Shown in pieces: positions 8,189 to 17,532 of a stretch of DNA of 64,000 nucleotides. The stretch is taken from contig CAJXLB010000002.1 of the NCBI GenBank assembly GCA_913055905.1, positions 62,001 through 126,000 of the forward strand, read 5' to 3'. This stretch comes from an uncultured Winogradskyella sp. (GTDB taxonomy: Bacteria > Bacteroidota > Bacteroidia > Flavobacteriales > Flavobacteriaceae). The notes beneath the pieces are model-generated. The model saw only the letters and a program-made list of their open reading frames with translations. It was not told the origin of the DNA and made no database searches. The translations under genes and the position numbers were made by a program. Positions within the stretch are counted from its first letter, which is position 1, and each line of letters begins with the position of its first letter.

Positions 8189-8935
8189 CTATATATATTC
8201 TCCACCTGTTATCCTAATTAAAGACCCTGTTGTCATGGCAGAATCATCAGAAATGAAATACATAACAGCAGGAACAGGGTCATTTGGACTTAGCATGCGC
8301 CCCATAGGAATTATTTTACTGGCTTCAGTTTTCAGTTCTTTCTCAGTAATGCCTTCTTTTGCCCTCAGTTCTAATTCACCTTCGGTGTGTGTCCAGCCCA
8401 TGACAAGGTAGTTTGATCTTATACCATATTTCGCATAATGATGAGCAATGTGATTAGACAATGTGTAAAGTGCACTTTTGGTTAATGCGTAAGCGGTTCT
8501 GTCTTCTTGGCCGTAATCCATATGAGCAGAACCAAAAAAAACAATGCTACCAGATTTGAACTTCATCATTGATTTTAGCACATGCTTTAGTAAAAAATAA
8601 GGTGCTTTCAGGTTTATGTTGAAAACATTGTCATAGATTTCTTCTTCAGTGTCAACTAATGGGGCAATAGGTGTAATACCTGAATAAACAATAAGGGCAT
8701 CTATTTTTTTAAATTTTTGAATAACATTGTTGTAGTAATTCTGGATGCTATCGATGGCATTAAGATTGATTTGATGAAAGTAGACCTTGTTTGGACTATT
8801 AAGAGATTTGGTTAATTCTTCTCCAAGTTTAGCATCTCTCCCACAAAAAGCTACATTATAGCCTTTTTGAACACATGATTTCACAATCTCTCTACCAACC
8901 CCTTTTGCGCCACCTAAAAGCATTACGGTTTTCAT
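8189..8935 (-). CDS. SDR-family oxidoreductase, first gene of the sugar cluster
   Basis: A short-chain dehydrogenase of 248 residues with cofactor loop LGGAKGVGRE (7-16), catalytic Ser136 (FFGSAHMD), Tyr149 and Lys153 (YALTK), and a C-terminal TTGSLIRITGGEYI. The usual NAG motif after strand 4 is replaced by YSG (84-86), a mild deviation. It is the promoter-proximal gene of the five-gene minus-strand cluster. Likely role: NAD(P)-dependent oxidation or reduction of a sugar, feeding the lactonase encoded next. Substrate unknown. Confidence 0.85.
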   Translation of the reverse strand: MKTVMLLGGAKGVGREIVKSCVQKGYNVAFCGRDAKLGEELTKSLNSPNKVYFHQINLNAIDSIQNYYNNVIQKFKKIDALIVYSGITPIAPLVDTEEEIYDNVFNINLKAPYFLLKHVLKSMMKFKSGSIVFFGSAHMDYGQEDRTAYALTKSALYTLSNHIAHHYAKYGIRSNYLVMGWTHTEGELELRAKEGITEKELKTEASKIIPMGRMLSPNDPVPAVMYFISDDSAMTTGSLIRITGGEYI

Positions 8936-9249
8936 AAATGTGTAAGGTTAATTACAGTAAATTTAGATACCAAATCTATGTATTTGTTTTTGATTTTATG
9001 ATAATTATCTGCGTAGTGGTAATAAAACTCTTTGAACTGTAATAATGACTTATTGACCTAGAGGTTATAGATTCCTCTGTTAATGCGAAAAAAGTTGGCC
9101 AAACGTTCTATGGCAATAAAATATTTTCTCGGCTACCTAAATTTTAATGAGAAGAAATACAATTAATCTATAACTGAACTTGGGCTCGGCAAAAAGTGGA
9201 AAATCGTACTTAAAGCTTAATGTAAATGAATTCTGGAATTTTTAAAAAA
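8936..9249. other. 314-nt intergenic region upstream of the sugar cluster
   Basis: This AT-rich gap separates deoD's stop from the first SDR gene. It holds a candidate minus-strand -7 box at 8971-8978 and a weak hairpin (AGAGG 9060-9064 / CCTCT 9074-9078). I see no ORF, RNA gene or repeat with support. Confidence 0.5.
8971..8978 (-). promoter_or_regulatory. Candidate -7 promoter element of the five-gene sugar cluster
   Basis: TAGATTTG on the minus strand matches TAnnTTTG and lies 36 nt upstream of the first SDR start codon. There is no TTG at the expected -33 distance, so the call is tentative. Confidence 0.35.
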
Positions 9250-9948
9250 TTAAGCCAGCTCAAGTGCGATTTCTATCATGCTCCTAAAGGTGGTTTCACG
9301 TTCTTTGCTTGTTGTCCGCTCTCCAGTTACAAGGGAATCGGAAATTGTTAATATGGCTAAAGCATTAACGTTGTGTTTTGCTGCTACCGTATACAAGCCC
9401 GCTGCCTCCATCTCAACGCAAAGTACTCTGAATTTAGACCATTTTTTGTACGACTCTATGTCGTCTTCATAAAACTCGTCAGAAGACAATACATTCCCTG
9501 CCTTTATCGGAATATTTTTAGCCTTGGCCGCTTCGATAGCTTTCATAAAAAGACCAAAATCTGCTGTAGGTGCATAATCAGCACCACCAAATCTTAATTC
9601 GTTAACTCCAGATGTTGAGGAGGCTGCCATAGCCAATACCACATCACGGATTTTAATGTCCTTTTGATAAGATCCCGCACTTCCAACGCGAATTAAATTT
9701 TTTACTCCAAATTCTTTGATGAGTTCATTAGCATAGATTGATATGCTAGGGATACCCATTCCGGTACCCATGGCGGACACCTTTTTGCCTTTAAAGGTTC
9801 CCGTGTAACCGTACATACCTCTAACTTCATTGAAGCATTTTGGGTTTTCAAAAAACGTTTCTGCAATCCATTTGGCCCTTAAAGGATCTCCAGGAAGTAA
9901 GATGGTTTCTGCTATGTCGCCCTTTTGGGCACCAATGTGTACACTCAT
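9250..9948 (-). CDS. deoD: Purine-nucleoside phosphorylase DeoD
   Basis: The 232-residue product is a hexameric-type (PNP-UDP family 1) purine-nucleoside phosphorylase. It cleaves purine (deoxy)nucleosides with phosphate to base and (deoxy)ribose 1-phosphate. Signature segments are [20 protein letters not shown] with the phosphate-binding [28 protein letters not shown] for ribose binding, and ILTISDSL with the base-protonating Asp. It follows deoC by 25 nt on the same strand, forming a deoxynucleoside catabolism operon. Confidence 0.95.
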   Translation of the reverse strand: MSVHIGAQKGDIAETILLPGDPLRAKWIAETFFENPKCFNEVRGMYGYTGTFKGKKVSAMGTGMGIPSISIYANELIKEFGVKNLIRVGSAGSYQKDIKIRDVVLAMAASSTSGVNELRFGGADYAPTADFGLFMKAIEAAKAKNIPIKAGNVLSSDEFYEDDIESYKKWSKFRVLCVEMEAAGLYTVAAKHNVNALAILTISDSLVTGERTTSKERETTFRSMIEIALELA

Positions 9949-9973
9949 GCCGTAAAGGTAATTAAAAAACCAT

Positions 9974-10636
9974 TTAATATGAGGAGTGTGAGATTTGATC
10001 TGTCATCATGGCGACTCCTGCTGAGGCACCAATGCGATGTACGCCTATATCTATATATTTTAAAGCTGTTTCGGCATCCCGAATACCTCCAGAAGCTTTT
10101 ATTTTCAACTGGTCTTTAACTGTCTTTTTCATTATTTTAACCGCAGTGAGTGTCGCTCCACTCTTAGAAAAGCCTGTTGAAGTTTTTACAAAATCGGCTT
10201 TTGCATCGATACTTATCTCACATGCTTTTACGATTTCGTTTTTAGAGAGCTCGCTTATTTCTAAAATTACTTTTAAAGGAATTAAGCCTATGGCTCGTTT
10301 AACATCGGCAATATCTTTTAAGACCGCTACGTGATTATTGCTTTTTAACCAGCCAATGTTCATTACCATGTCTATTTCAGATGCGCCCTGCTCAATGGCT
10401 TTTTTAGCTTCAAAAACCTTGGCCTCTGTAGACATGGCTCCCAGAGGAAAGCCAACTACGGTACACACCTTTACTTTGGAGTGACCAAGAGCTTGTTTTG
10501 CAATAGGCACATAACAGCTATTAACACAAACCGAATAAAAATTGAATTTTAAAGCCTCATCACAGAGTTTTAGAATATCTGCTTCTGTCGCCGTTGGGCT
10601 TAATAAAGTATGATCTATATATCTATTTAATTCCAT
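9974..10636 (-). CDS. deoC: Deoxyribose-phosphate aldolase DeoC
   Basis: A class I aldolase of 220 residues that splits 2-deoxyribose 5-phosphate into glyceraldehyde 3-phosphate and acetaldehyde. The Schiff-base lysine is Lys151 in FVKTSTGF; the assisting residues are Asp89 (EIDMVMNIG) and Lys180 (IKASGGIRD). It is the first gene of the deoC-deoD pair. No deoB phosphopentomutase is in the window. The leader is long if either upstream promoter-like box is used. Confidence 0.95.
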   Translation of the reverse strand: MELNRYIDHTLLSPTATEADILKLCDEALKFNFYSVCVNSCYVPIAKQALGHSKVKVCTVVGFPLGAMSTEAKVFEAKKAIEQGASEIDMVMNIGWLKSNNHVAVLKDIADVKRAIGLIPLKVILEISELSKNEIVKACEISIDAKADFVKTSTGFSKSGATLTAVKIMKKTVKDQLKIKASGGIRDAETALKYIDIGVHRIGASAGVAMMTDQISHSSY

Positions 10637-10751
10637 TTAAAAAATTAAAAACAAATTCAACAATAAGTCGCTATAGTAACCCACATATAATTGAGGGAAT
10701 ACTAGACAAGATAGTCTCTGTCTTAAGTAATGTTGGAATTAAATAGCTCGA

Positions 10752-10800
10752 CAAACTTAATGATTTCTTCGTTAAAATGCATATTAAAATCTCAAATTTA
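10752..10800 (-). promoter_or_regulatory. Two alternative -7 boxes upstream of deoC
   Basis: Minus-strand TAAGTTTG (10759-10752) and TAAATTTG (10800-10793) both match TAnnTTTG, giving leaders of about 110 and 150 nt. Neither has a TTG at -33, so one or both may be chance matches in AT-rich DNA. Confidence 0.25.
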
Positions 10801-10859
10801 GAGTGCATTTCATCGAAAACTGGGATTTTAAATTTTAACTTATTGAAAATGAATATGAA

Positions 10860-10885
10860 AAAAAGCCCATAAAAATGGGCTTTTT
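10860..10885 (-). terminator. Terminator after the TraB/GumN gene
   Basis: An 11-bp perfect stem (arms 10860-10870 and 10875-10885) with a 4-nt A loop. The arms are a GCCCAT/ATGGGC core flanked by A- and T-runs, so it can act in both directions. It lies 22 nt past the stop of the minus-strand gene. Confidence 0.85.
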
Positions 10886-10906
10886 AACTAAAGTGACTGT
10901 TAAAAT

Positions 10907-11770
10907 TTAATCGAGTACTGCCGATACTTTATACCCAGACTTTCTGAGTAAGTTAATTACGCCATTCTCTCCGGCTAAATGTCCAGCGCCAACACCAAAA
11001 AAAGTGGGCTGTTCTTTAGCGTAGGCTGTAATTTTTGGAATCCAGTTTTTATTACGATTGTCCAACAATTTATCTTGATAATCTGCAATGGCCGAGTAAT
11101 TATCATCATTCATCATTTCAATCATTGCTGAGATATTCTCCTCATCGTAAACCTCGAGCATCTTTGCAAATACGGCTTTGTCATAGGATAAATTATCTTT
11201 TGCCGATCGTATAAGGTCCTTTACTTGTACTTCGTAGGGAATTTCATCAAAAAGTTGCATTTGCTCGTCTATGGTTTCTAGGCCCTTAATATCTTCATTT
11301 TGTTCTTTTGCAACTTTGACAAGTTCGGCTTCAAAAGATTGCATAGGGCAATCTATAAGTTTGGGATACAAGGTTGCGGTTAGGAAAAAGGGTTTTGCAT
11401 TTTGCAACATTTTCACTGACATGCCCATATTTTTTATGAACAAAGAGTCTATGGCCAAGTACTCTTCTTCACTGACCAAGTCCTTCAGCGTTTTGTTGTC
11501 TTTCATATTCATGCTTTGCATCATTTGCATCTGAAGATTTGGGTCATCCATGTCTAATTCCAAAACAATCTGACTTGTCGCCTCCAAGGCTTTTTTGACA
11601 TCATCTTCTAACGTCGCGTCGCATGTAATATGAATGGTTCCGAAAAGATAAGAAGGTTGCTCTAGGCCGTTGCCCTCAATCTTCCATAGTGTGGAATTCT
11701 CGAGTGATTGCGCATTTAGGCCCAAAAAGGCGAATACAAACAGGGTAAAAATTAAAGTTAAATTTTTCAT
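10907..11770 (-). CDS. TraB/GumN-family protein
   Basis: A 287-residue secreted protein with signal peptide 1-20 (FLGLNAQ). The TraB/GumN (PrgY, Tiki-like) fold is shown by SYLFGTIHITC near the N-terminus and GVGAGHLAGENGVINLLRKS near the C-terminus; the GTIH and GHL motifs carry the conserved histidines proposed to bind metal in Tiki-type proteases. Function in flavobacteria is not established; a periplasmic metal-dependent hydrolase is plausible. It is monocistronic with its own terminator. Confidence 0.85.
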   Translation of the reverse strand: MKNLTLIFTLFVFAFLGLNAQSLENSTLWKIEGNGLEQPSYLFGTIHITCDATLEDDVKKALEATSQIVLELDMDDPNLQMQMMQSMNMKDNKTLKDLVSEEEYLAIDSLFIKNMGMSVKMLQNAKPFFLTATLYPKLIDCPMQSFEAELVKVAKEQNEDIKGLETIDEQMQLFDEIPYEVQVKDLIRSAKDNLSYDKAVFAKMLEVYDEENISAMIEMMNDDNYSAIADYQDKLLDNRNKNWIPKITAYAKEQPTFFGVGAGHLAGENGVINLLRKSGYKVSAVLD

Positions 11771-11822
11771 GATTTCGATTAATTTTTAAACTATAAGTAT
11801 TCTTACTGTTCAGTTTGTTACA

Positions 11823-11880
11823 AAAAAAAGCAACACTGTTCTGAATCGATAGCTTTTCGAAACGTTCTAGTGTTGCCTTT
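11823..11880 (-). terminator. Terminator of clpB
   Basis: On the minus strand the stem GCAACACT (11876-11869) / AGTGTTGC (11837-11830) encloses about 31 nt and is followed by an eight-T run (11829-11822). It lies 63 nt past the clpB stop. Confidence 0.75.
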
Positions 11881-11939
11881 AACCAACCAATCAATATAAA
11901 GACTGATTTACAGCTCTTTTGTTACATTTTAATTAAAAA

Positions 11940-14546
11940 TTATAATTCTTCTACTACAAGGTCGCTTTGATTTCTAAAGACTAACTTGTCATCAAAGGCA
12001 TCTAATAGTATAATGCTGTCTGTTGTGACTCTTCCTGATAGGATTTCTTTACTCAATTGATTTAATACTTCTTTTTGTATAATACGCTTAACCGGTCTGG
12101 CTCCATATTCTGGGTTATATCCTTTTTCTGCCAAATAAGCCTTGGCTTCTGGTGTGGCATCGAAAGTAATTCCCTGATCGGCTATCATTTTAGTAACATT
12201 CTTCAATTGAAGGTCAACGATTTCCAAAATATTTTCCTTGGTGAGAGGTGTAAACATTATGGTGTCATCAATTCTATTAAGAAACTCAGGCCTGATGGTT
12301 TTTTTAAGTAAACCCAAGACTTCGATCCGAGCACTTTCAAGAGCTGATTCGACATCTTTTGTAGCCTCAAATCGTTCTTGTATAATATGGCTTCCCATAT
12401 TTGAAGTCATAATGATGATAGTATTCTTGAAATCGGCAACACGACCTTTATTGTCTGTTAATCGGCCTTCATCCAATACTTGCAACAAAATATTAAAGGT
12501 GTCTGGATGTGCTTTTTCAATTTCATCTAACAGAACAACGGAATACGGCTTACGTCTTACAGCTTCTGTTAACTGACCACCCTCGTCGTAGCCGACATAT
12601 CCTGGAGGCGCACCTACCAATCTGCTAACAGCATGTCGCTCTTGGTACTCGCTCATGTCAATTCTGGTCATGGCATTTTCATCATCAAAGAGGTATTCTG
12701 CCAAAGCCTTTGCCAATTCCGTTTTACCAACTCCAGTTGTTCCTAAGAACAGAAATGTCCCTATGGGTTTTTGCGGATTTTGAAGTCCTGCTCTTGAGCG
12801 TCTTACGGCGTCACTTACAGCTTCTATCGCTTCATCTTGGCCGACAACCCGTTTGTGCAATTCATCCTCAAGTTTCAGTAATTTTTCACGTTCACTTTGA
12901 ATCATTTTTGTTACAGGTATGCCAGTCCATTTGGCTACAACATCTGCAATATCTTCATAGGTAACTTCCTCTTTAATTAGTGCTGTTTCCTGCTGCTCAG
13001 CCAATTGCTTTTGGAATTTCTCTAGCTTTTCTGTAGCCTCTTTTATTTTTCCGTAACGGATTTCGGCTACTTTTCCGTAGTCGCCTTCACGTTCGGCACG
13101 TTCGGCTTCAAGCTTGAAATTCTCAATTTCTTGTTTGATGTTTTGAACGTTTTCTACCAGTTCCTTTTCGCTTTTCCATTTAGCGTTTAGCTCATTGCGT
13201 TCTTCCTTTAGATTCGCCAATTCTGCCTTTAAGGATTTTAATTTGGCTTCATCCTTTTCGCGTTTAAGGGCTTCGTGCTCAATTTCTAATTGCATTATTT
13301 TTCTATCCAAGACATCCAATTCCTCTGGTTTGGAGTTGATTTCCATGCGCAGTTTAGAAGCTGCTTCGTCCATGAGGTCAATAGCCTTATCTGGTAAGAA
13401 ACGGTTCGTGATGTAGCGATTGGATAATTCAACAGCGCCTATAATAGCCTCGTCCTTAATGCGAACCTTGTGGTGCGTTTCGTATTTTTCTTTTATGCCA
13501 CGAAGGATGGAAATCGCGCTTTCAGTATCTGGTTCATTGACCGTTACCTTCTGAAAACGGCGTTCCAAGGCTTTATCTTGTTCGAAATATTTTTGATATT
13601 CGTCTAAGGTGGTTGCACCTATGGCTCTTAATTCACCGCGAGCTAAAACAGGTTTTAAAATATTAGCTGCATCCATAGCGCCTTGTCCACCACCTGCACC
13701 CACAAGAGTGTGGATTTCATCTATAAACAGAACAATATCGCCAGCACTCGATGTTACTTCCTTAATCACTGCTTTCAAACGTTCCTCAAATTCACCTTTA
13801 TATTTGGCTCCAGCAATGAGAGCTCCCATATCCAAGGCGAAGATTTGTTTGTCCTTAAGGTTTTCTGGCACGTCGCCATCAATTATGCGATGGGCAAGAC
13901 CTTCTGCGATAGCAGTTTTACCTGTGCCTGGTTCGCCAACCAAAATTGGGTTGTTTTTGGTACGACGTGATAAGATTTGAAGTATGCGTCTAATCTCCTC
14001 ATCCCTGCCTATAACTGGGTCCAATTTACCCTCTTTAGCAAGCTGATTGAGATTTTTAGCGTATTTACCTAAAGCGTTATAGGTTTCCTCTTGACTTTGC
14101 GAAGTTACTCGGTCACCCTTACGAAGCTCTGCAATGGCTGCTTCCAATCCTTTTTCCGTTACCCCTTGGTCTTTTAAAATCTGAGCAACTTTACTTTTGG
14201 ATTTAAAAATCCCTAATATTAAGTGCTCGATAGATACGAAGTCATCATTCATTTTCTTTGCAATGATCGATGCTTCATTAAGAGCCTTACTCGCTTCTCT
14301 GGAGAGCATGATCTCGCCACCCGAAACCTTGGCAAAACTTTCCAATTCCTTGTCTAGGACCTGCTGTAATAAACTAACGTTTACATTAAGTTTTTTTAGA
14401 AGGAAGGGTAAAACATTCTCATCAACCTCAAATAGAGCTTTAACGATATGCTCGTTTTCTATTTGTTGATGTCCGAAGCCCTGAGCCAACTGCTGAGCGC
14501 GGCTTATGGCTTCTTGTGATTTAATGGTATAATTATTAAAATTCAT
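11940..14546 (-). CDS. clpB: ATP-dependent disaggregase ClpB
   Basis: ClpB is the hexameric AAA+ chaperone that pulls aggregated proteins apart together with DnaK. The 868-residue product has the Clp-N repeat domain ([14 protein letters not shown] onward), NBD1 with Walker [11 protein letters not shown] and Walker [12 protein letters not shown], the long coiled-coil M domain ([20 protein letters not shown] region), and NBD2 with [10 protein letters not shown] and [11 protein letters not shown]. The frame extends to a codon at 14633, but ATG 14546 gives the family N-terminus and usual length. It is monocistronic and divergent from ytxJ, with dyad sequences upstream that may carry heat-stress control. 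Confidence 0.96.
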   Translation of the reverse strand: MNFNNYTIKSQEAISRAQQLAQGFGHQQIENEHIVKALFEVDENVLPFLLKKLNVNVSLLQQVLDKELESFAKVSGGEIMLSREASKALNEASIIAKKMNDDFVSIEHLILGIFKSKSKVAQILKDQGVTEKGLEAAIAELRKGDRVTSQSQEETYNALGKYAKNLNQLAKEGKLDPVIGRDEEIRRILQILSRRTKNNPILVGEPGTGKTAIAEGLAHRIIDGDVPENLKDKQIFALDMGALIAGAKYKGEFEERLKAVIKEVTSSAGDIVLFIDEIHTLVGAGGGQGAMDAANILKPVLARGELRAIGATTLDEYQKYFEQDKALERRFQKVTVNEPDTESAISILRGIKEKYETHHKVRIKDEAIIGAVELSNRYITNRFLPDKAIDLMDEAASKLRMEINSKPEELDVLDRKIMQLEIEHEALKREKDEAKLKSLKAELANLKEERNELNAKWKSEKELVENVQNIKQEIENFKLEAERAEREGDYGKVAEIRYGKIKEATEKLEKFQKQLAEQQETALIKEEVTYEDIADVVAKWTGIPVTKMIQSEREKLLKLEDELHKRVVGQDEAIEAVSDAVRRSRAGLQNPQKPIGTFLFLGTTGVGKTELAKALAEYLFDDENAMTRIDMSEYQERHAVSRLVGAPPGYVGYDEGGQLTEAVRRKPYSVVLLDEIEKAHPDTFNILLQVLDEGRLTDNKGRVADFKNTIIIMTSNMGSHIIQERFEATKDVESALESARIEVLGLLKKTIRPEFLNRIDDTIMFTPLTKENILEIVDLQLKNVTKMIADQGITFDATPEAKAYLAEKGYNPEYGARPVKRIIQKEVLNQLSKEILSGRVTTDSIILLDAFDDKLVFRNQSDLVVEEL

Positions 14547-14598
14547 CGTCTTTTTTATAATTAATTGTTGTTGTGTTTGTTTATCTTTATTCAACAAT

Positions 14599-14671
14599 CT
14601 TACCATTTTTAATCGGTAAGAAATTAACGACAAAATGTCTGTTTTTAATCAAAAATAAGTGACGTTTTGTC
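14599..14671. promoter_or_regulatory. Dyad-rich region between clpB and ytxJ
   Basis: Two inverted repeats are visible: CTTACC (14599-14604) / GGTAAG (14615-14620), and GACAAAA (14629-14635) / TTTTGTC (14665-14671). The octamer TGTCTGTT also occurs twice in direct orientation. They are upstream of clpB and could bind a regulator; no CIRCE element or known heat-shock box was recognised. Confidence 0.35.
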
Positions 14672-14719
14672 TGTTGGTTAGGATGTTGTAAGATTATGTC
14701 TAAGATGAATACTTAAGTT

Positions 14720-15106
14720 ATGGGATTATTCAATAAAATATTTCAAAAATCGTCAGAACCCAAGGATGAAAAGGTTTTGCCATGGCAGCCATTGACAAGG
14801 ACGGATCAGCTTACTGAAATTGAAGAGCGTTCCAAGACCAAAGCACAGTTTATTTTTAAACACTCCACACGCTGTGGTATTAGTAGAATGGTCTTAAATC
14901 AGTTTATTGCAAATTATGATGAAAACCTTAATGCCGATTTGTACTATTTGGATTTGCTTAGTTATAGGGAGATTTCCAATGAGGTAGGGTACAAGTTCCA
15001 AGTAATGCACCAATCACCACAATTATTAGTTATTAAGAATGGCATCGTGGTGGCTCACGCATCTCATGGCGCTATCAACGAGGTAAATTTGTTGAAATTT
15101 CAGTAA
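14720..15106 (+). CDS. ytxJ: Bacilliredoxin-like protein YtxJ (BrxC)
   Basis: A 128-residue thioredoxin-fold protein with the monothiol active-site segment FKHSTRCGISRMV (Cys about residue 52) and a cis-Pro region HQSPQLLVIKNG. This matches YtxJ/BrxC, which removes bacillithiol from S-bacillithiolated proteins in Firmicutes and Bacteroidota. Its presence suggests the organism makes bacillithiol, although no bshABC genes are in the window. It diverges from clpB and converges on an aldo/keto reductase gene 5 nt away. Confidence 0.85.
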   Translation: MGLFNKIFQKSSEPKDEKVLPWQPLTRTDQLTEIEERSKTKAQFIFKHSTRCGISRMVLNQFIANYDENLNADLYYLDLLSYREISNEVGYKFQVMHQSPQLLVIKNGIVVAHASHGAINEVNLLKFQ

Positions 15107-15111
15107 ATAAT

Positions 15112-15963
15112 TTACAGCACTACCGACCACTCAAAGTTATTTGGGTCAGGTCCAGTACGGAAGTTTCTATCCATCGCGTCTAGCAATTTCATGTCAGATT
15201 CACTTATTTCAAAATCAAACAAGTCGGCATTGGACATTATACGGTGCTCTTTTGAAGATTTTGGAATCGTTACAATTCCTTTCTGGAGATCGTATCGTAA
15301 AACAACCTGTGCTATACTTTTATTGTATTTATCCGCTAGTTTTTGAAATTCAGGCTTGTCAAATATTTTTCCGTTCATAAGAGGTGACCAAGCTTGGTAT
15401 TGAATGTTATTGGAATTGCAAAAATCGATCAAATCTTGCTGGACCAAGTAAGGATGAAATTCCATTTGATTTACCATTGGGACCACTTCGGAGTCCTTCA
15501 TTAAATCCTCTAATTGATGCTGCAAGAAGTTACAAACTCCAATGGCACGTACTCTTCCTTGTTTGTACAATTCCTCAAGAGCTCGCCAAGTTTCTTTATA
15601 TAACCCTACAACAGGCCAATGAACCAAATAAAGGTCTACGTAATCCATTTGAAGATTGTTAAGGCTTCTTTCGAAAGCGTTTAAAGCTTTGTCATATCCA
15701 TGGTCACTATTCCAAACTTTAGTCGTTAAAAAAATATCCTCACGGTTAACATCACTTGCTTCTATACCTAATCTTACATCATTCTCATTTCTATAAATTG
15801 CTGCTGTATCAATATGGCGGTACCCATAATTTAGTGCAAATCTTACAGAATTGGTTACTTCTTGACTGTCTTTAGGCATGTAAGTACCAAGACCTAAATA
15901 GGGCATGTCTATACCATTATGTAATTTGAAAGTTCCTGTAAGATCGGTGATATTTTTATCCAT
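15112..15963 (-). CDS. Aldo/keto reductase
   Basis: A 283-residue NADPH-dependent (beta/alpha)8 barrel enzyme that reduces carbonyl compounds. The catalytic tetrad is visible: Asp52 (YRHIDTAAIYRNE), Tyr57, Lys82 (FLTTKVWNSD) and His115 (DLYLVHWPV). The cofactor segment TIPKSSKEHRI near the C-terminus is typical of the 2,5-diketo-D-gluconate reductase-like group (AKR5). It is monocistronic. The physiological substrate cannot be told from sequence. Confidence 0.9.
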   Translation of the reverse strand: MDKNITDLTGTFKLHNGIDMPYLGLGTYMPKDSQEVTNSVRFALNYGYRHIDTAAIYRNENDVRLGIEASDVNREDIFLTTKVWNSDHGYDKALNAFERSLNNLQMDYVDLYLVHWPVVGLYKETWRALEELYKQGRVRAIGVCNFLQHQLEDLMKDSEVVPMVNQMEFHPYLVQQDLIDFCNSNNIQYQAWSPLMNGKIFDKPEFQKLADKYNKSIAQVVLRYDLQKGIVTIPKSSKEHRIMSNADLFDFEISESDMKLLDAMDRNFRTGPDPNNFEWSVVL

Positions 15964-16328
15964 TTAAATTGTTTTTACTTGAAAAAAAGATTACTCCAAA
16001 TTTTAAGAGAAACCGTTCGTCCTGTTTTATGGCAAAGCTAAAGAAGTGAGACTAATAAAACCTAAATATTCTATGTTATTATAGATTTAGCGGACAAAAC
16101 GTTTATTAGGAGTCTTTAATGTGAAAACATAAAGTGCTTTAATCTCTAATTAGTAGTATAATCCGTTAAATTTATCAGTTCAACGAATTGCATCTTATGA
16201 TTTGGATATTGATTTGGCAATTGGTCGTTCAAATACTTATATAACCGAAAAATGAATTAGAATTTGAAATAATTGTTTTTATTTGTTCCGTATTGAAATT
16301 GAATCAAATAAATAAAACTATATCTGCA
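15964..16328. other. 365-nt intergenic region
   Basis: AT-rich spacer between the divergent aldo/keto reductase and NTF2-like genes. It should hold both promoters, but I see no exact TAnnTTTG box, hairpin, RNA gene or ORF that I can support. Confidence 0.5.
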
Positions 16329-16820
16329 ATGAAAAAAGAGTATTTAGAAAAAGTTCAAACGATTGACGATTTAATAACTGCGTTTTATGCTTGTTTAGGT
16401 GGTGAGCCGGGTGAGAAGCGGGATTGGGAGTTCATGAAATTTTTATTTCATCCACAAGGAATGAAAATCGGGTATGAGTATGACATAAATCGAAATTTTA
16501 GACCACAATGGATACATCCTAATGACTATATTGAGCGCATTGGTTATTGGTTCAACAATACTCGAGAGACTGCTTTCTACGAGAGGGAATTAGGACGAGT
16601 GGTGGAAACCTATGCAAATATTGGTCATGCATTTAGTCATTGCGAAGCGTTCCATAGTAAAGAGGACATGGCAAATAACAAACCATATAAACAGGATGTT
16701 AAAAGTATTCAATTGGCTTACTATCAAGATAGATGGTGGATTATCAATATGTTTTGGCACGGTGTCACCCCAGAATTCCCAGTTCCTGATAGATATAAAA
16801 AATTTCAGCAGTTCCCTTAA
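16329..16820 (+). CDS. NTF2-like (SnoaL-type) hypothetical protein
   Basis: A 163-residue cytoplasmic protein with no signal peptide. The pattern TIDDLITAFYACLGGEPGEKRDW, then FNNTRETAFYERELGRVVE, AHAFSH-like (GHAFSHCEAF) and a C-terminal YQDRWWIINMFWHG strand fits an NTF2 fold. The frame runs back to a TTG at 16293; ATG 16329 is chosen because the family homology starts there. No catalytic residues are recognised, and function is unknown. It ends just before a strong terminator. Confidence 0.65.
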   Translation: MKKEYLEKVQTIDDLITAFYACLGGEPGEKRDWEFMKFLFHPQGMKIGYEYDINRNFRPQWIHPNDYIERIGYWFNNTRETAFYERELGRVVETYANIGHAFSHCEAFHSKEDMANNKPYKQDVKSIQLAYYQDRWWIINMFWHGVTPEFPVPDRYKKFQQFP

Positions 16821-16887
16821 GCATAATCATTTAAATGGACTGTACTAGGGATTATGACAAAAGATAATATTGAAAATAATTTGAATT

Positions 16888-16918
16888 AACCTACAGTAAA
16901 CTGGCTGTAGGTTTTTTT
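16888..16918 (+). terminator. Terminator after the NTF2-like gene
   Basis: CCTACAG (16890-16896) pairs with CTGTAGG (16905-16911) around an 8-nt loop, followed by seven T residues (16912-16918). Confidence 0.85.
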
Positions 16919-16967
16919 ATTCCTTTTACAGATTTCGTACTTTGTTCTAAGTACTACAAACATAATT

Positions 16968-17492
16968 ATGATTTATTTTCGACGCGTTATTCTATTTTTC
17001 ACTACGCTTTCTTTTAGCGTGATGCATTGCCAAGACCAATTTACAATAGATGAGCTTGGACTTAGTCCTAAGTCTATAACAACAACCATTGAGCAATCTT
17101 CAAAACAAGAATTGTACAGTAAAACCTTGGCATGGCTCAAAGGCAGGAATGAAAGCCATAATTTATCCGTTGAAGATAAATCTGATTCACATACCATTAA
17201 TTTCACTTTTATCAAAGGTAACGCTGTCAGTTTGGACAAGCAATATTATAAGGCCAAATATCACGTTACACTCAATTTCATTGATGGAAGCTACACCTTT
17301 AAACCAACAAAGATCGAATTAAAACTCAACAGCAAATACGATATGGGCTGGAAGGAATTTAATTTAAATACTGGAGCTATGTTCTACAGAAGAGGTAAGG
17401 TGATTAGAAAGTACAAACGATACCTCAGAGATTTAACCGCGCCACTGAATGAATTTCGTAACCAGTTGCATGCTCATTTAAAGGGAGGCTAA
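16968..17492 (+). CDS. Secreted DUF4468-like protein
   Basis: A 174-residue protein with an N-terminal hydrophobic signal (RVILFFTTLSFSVMHC, possibly a lipobox ending at Cys21). The body has the DUF4468 pattern of a TBP-like fold: QELYSKTLAWLKGRNES, then HTINFTFIKGNAV, and a strand block YKAKYHVTLNFIDGSYTFKPTKIE. DUF4468 proteins are small envelope proteins of unknown role in Bacteroidota. The gene lies 40 nt upstream of the RluA-type gene and could be co-transcribed with it. Confidence 0.7.
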   Translation: MIYFRRVILFFTTLSFSVMHCQDQFTIDELGLSPKSITTTIEQSSKQELYSKTLAWLKGRNESHNLSVEDKSDSHTINFTFIKGNAVSLDKQYYKAKYHVTLNFIDGSYTFKPTKIELKLNSKYDMGWKEFNLNTGAMFYRRGKVIRKYKRYLRDLTAPLNEFRNQLHAHLKGG

Positions 17493-17532
17493 AAATTAGT
17501 TTTTGTTTCTTTGTCATTGTTTAGAGACAAGT

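Noticed and set aside
9060-9078. Hairpin AGAGG/CCTCT in the region upstream of the sugar cluster
   Set aside because: A 5-bp stem with a 9-nt loop is too weak to call.
3914-10730. Similar short strings around ACTAGACAA near 3914 and 10703
   Set aside because: The similarity covers only about 9 bases, gaps are needed, and no third copy was found; not called a repeat family.
11676-11894. Short minus-strand frame overlapping the TraB/GumN start
   Set aside because: Lies across the gene start and the clpB terminator, has no family likeness, and is out of frame with the TraB gene.
13609-13980. Long plus-strand frames antisense to clpB
   Set aside because: They are mirror frames of the conserved ClpB coding sequence with no homology; the clpB protein explains the region fully.
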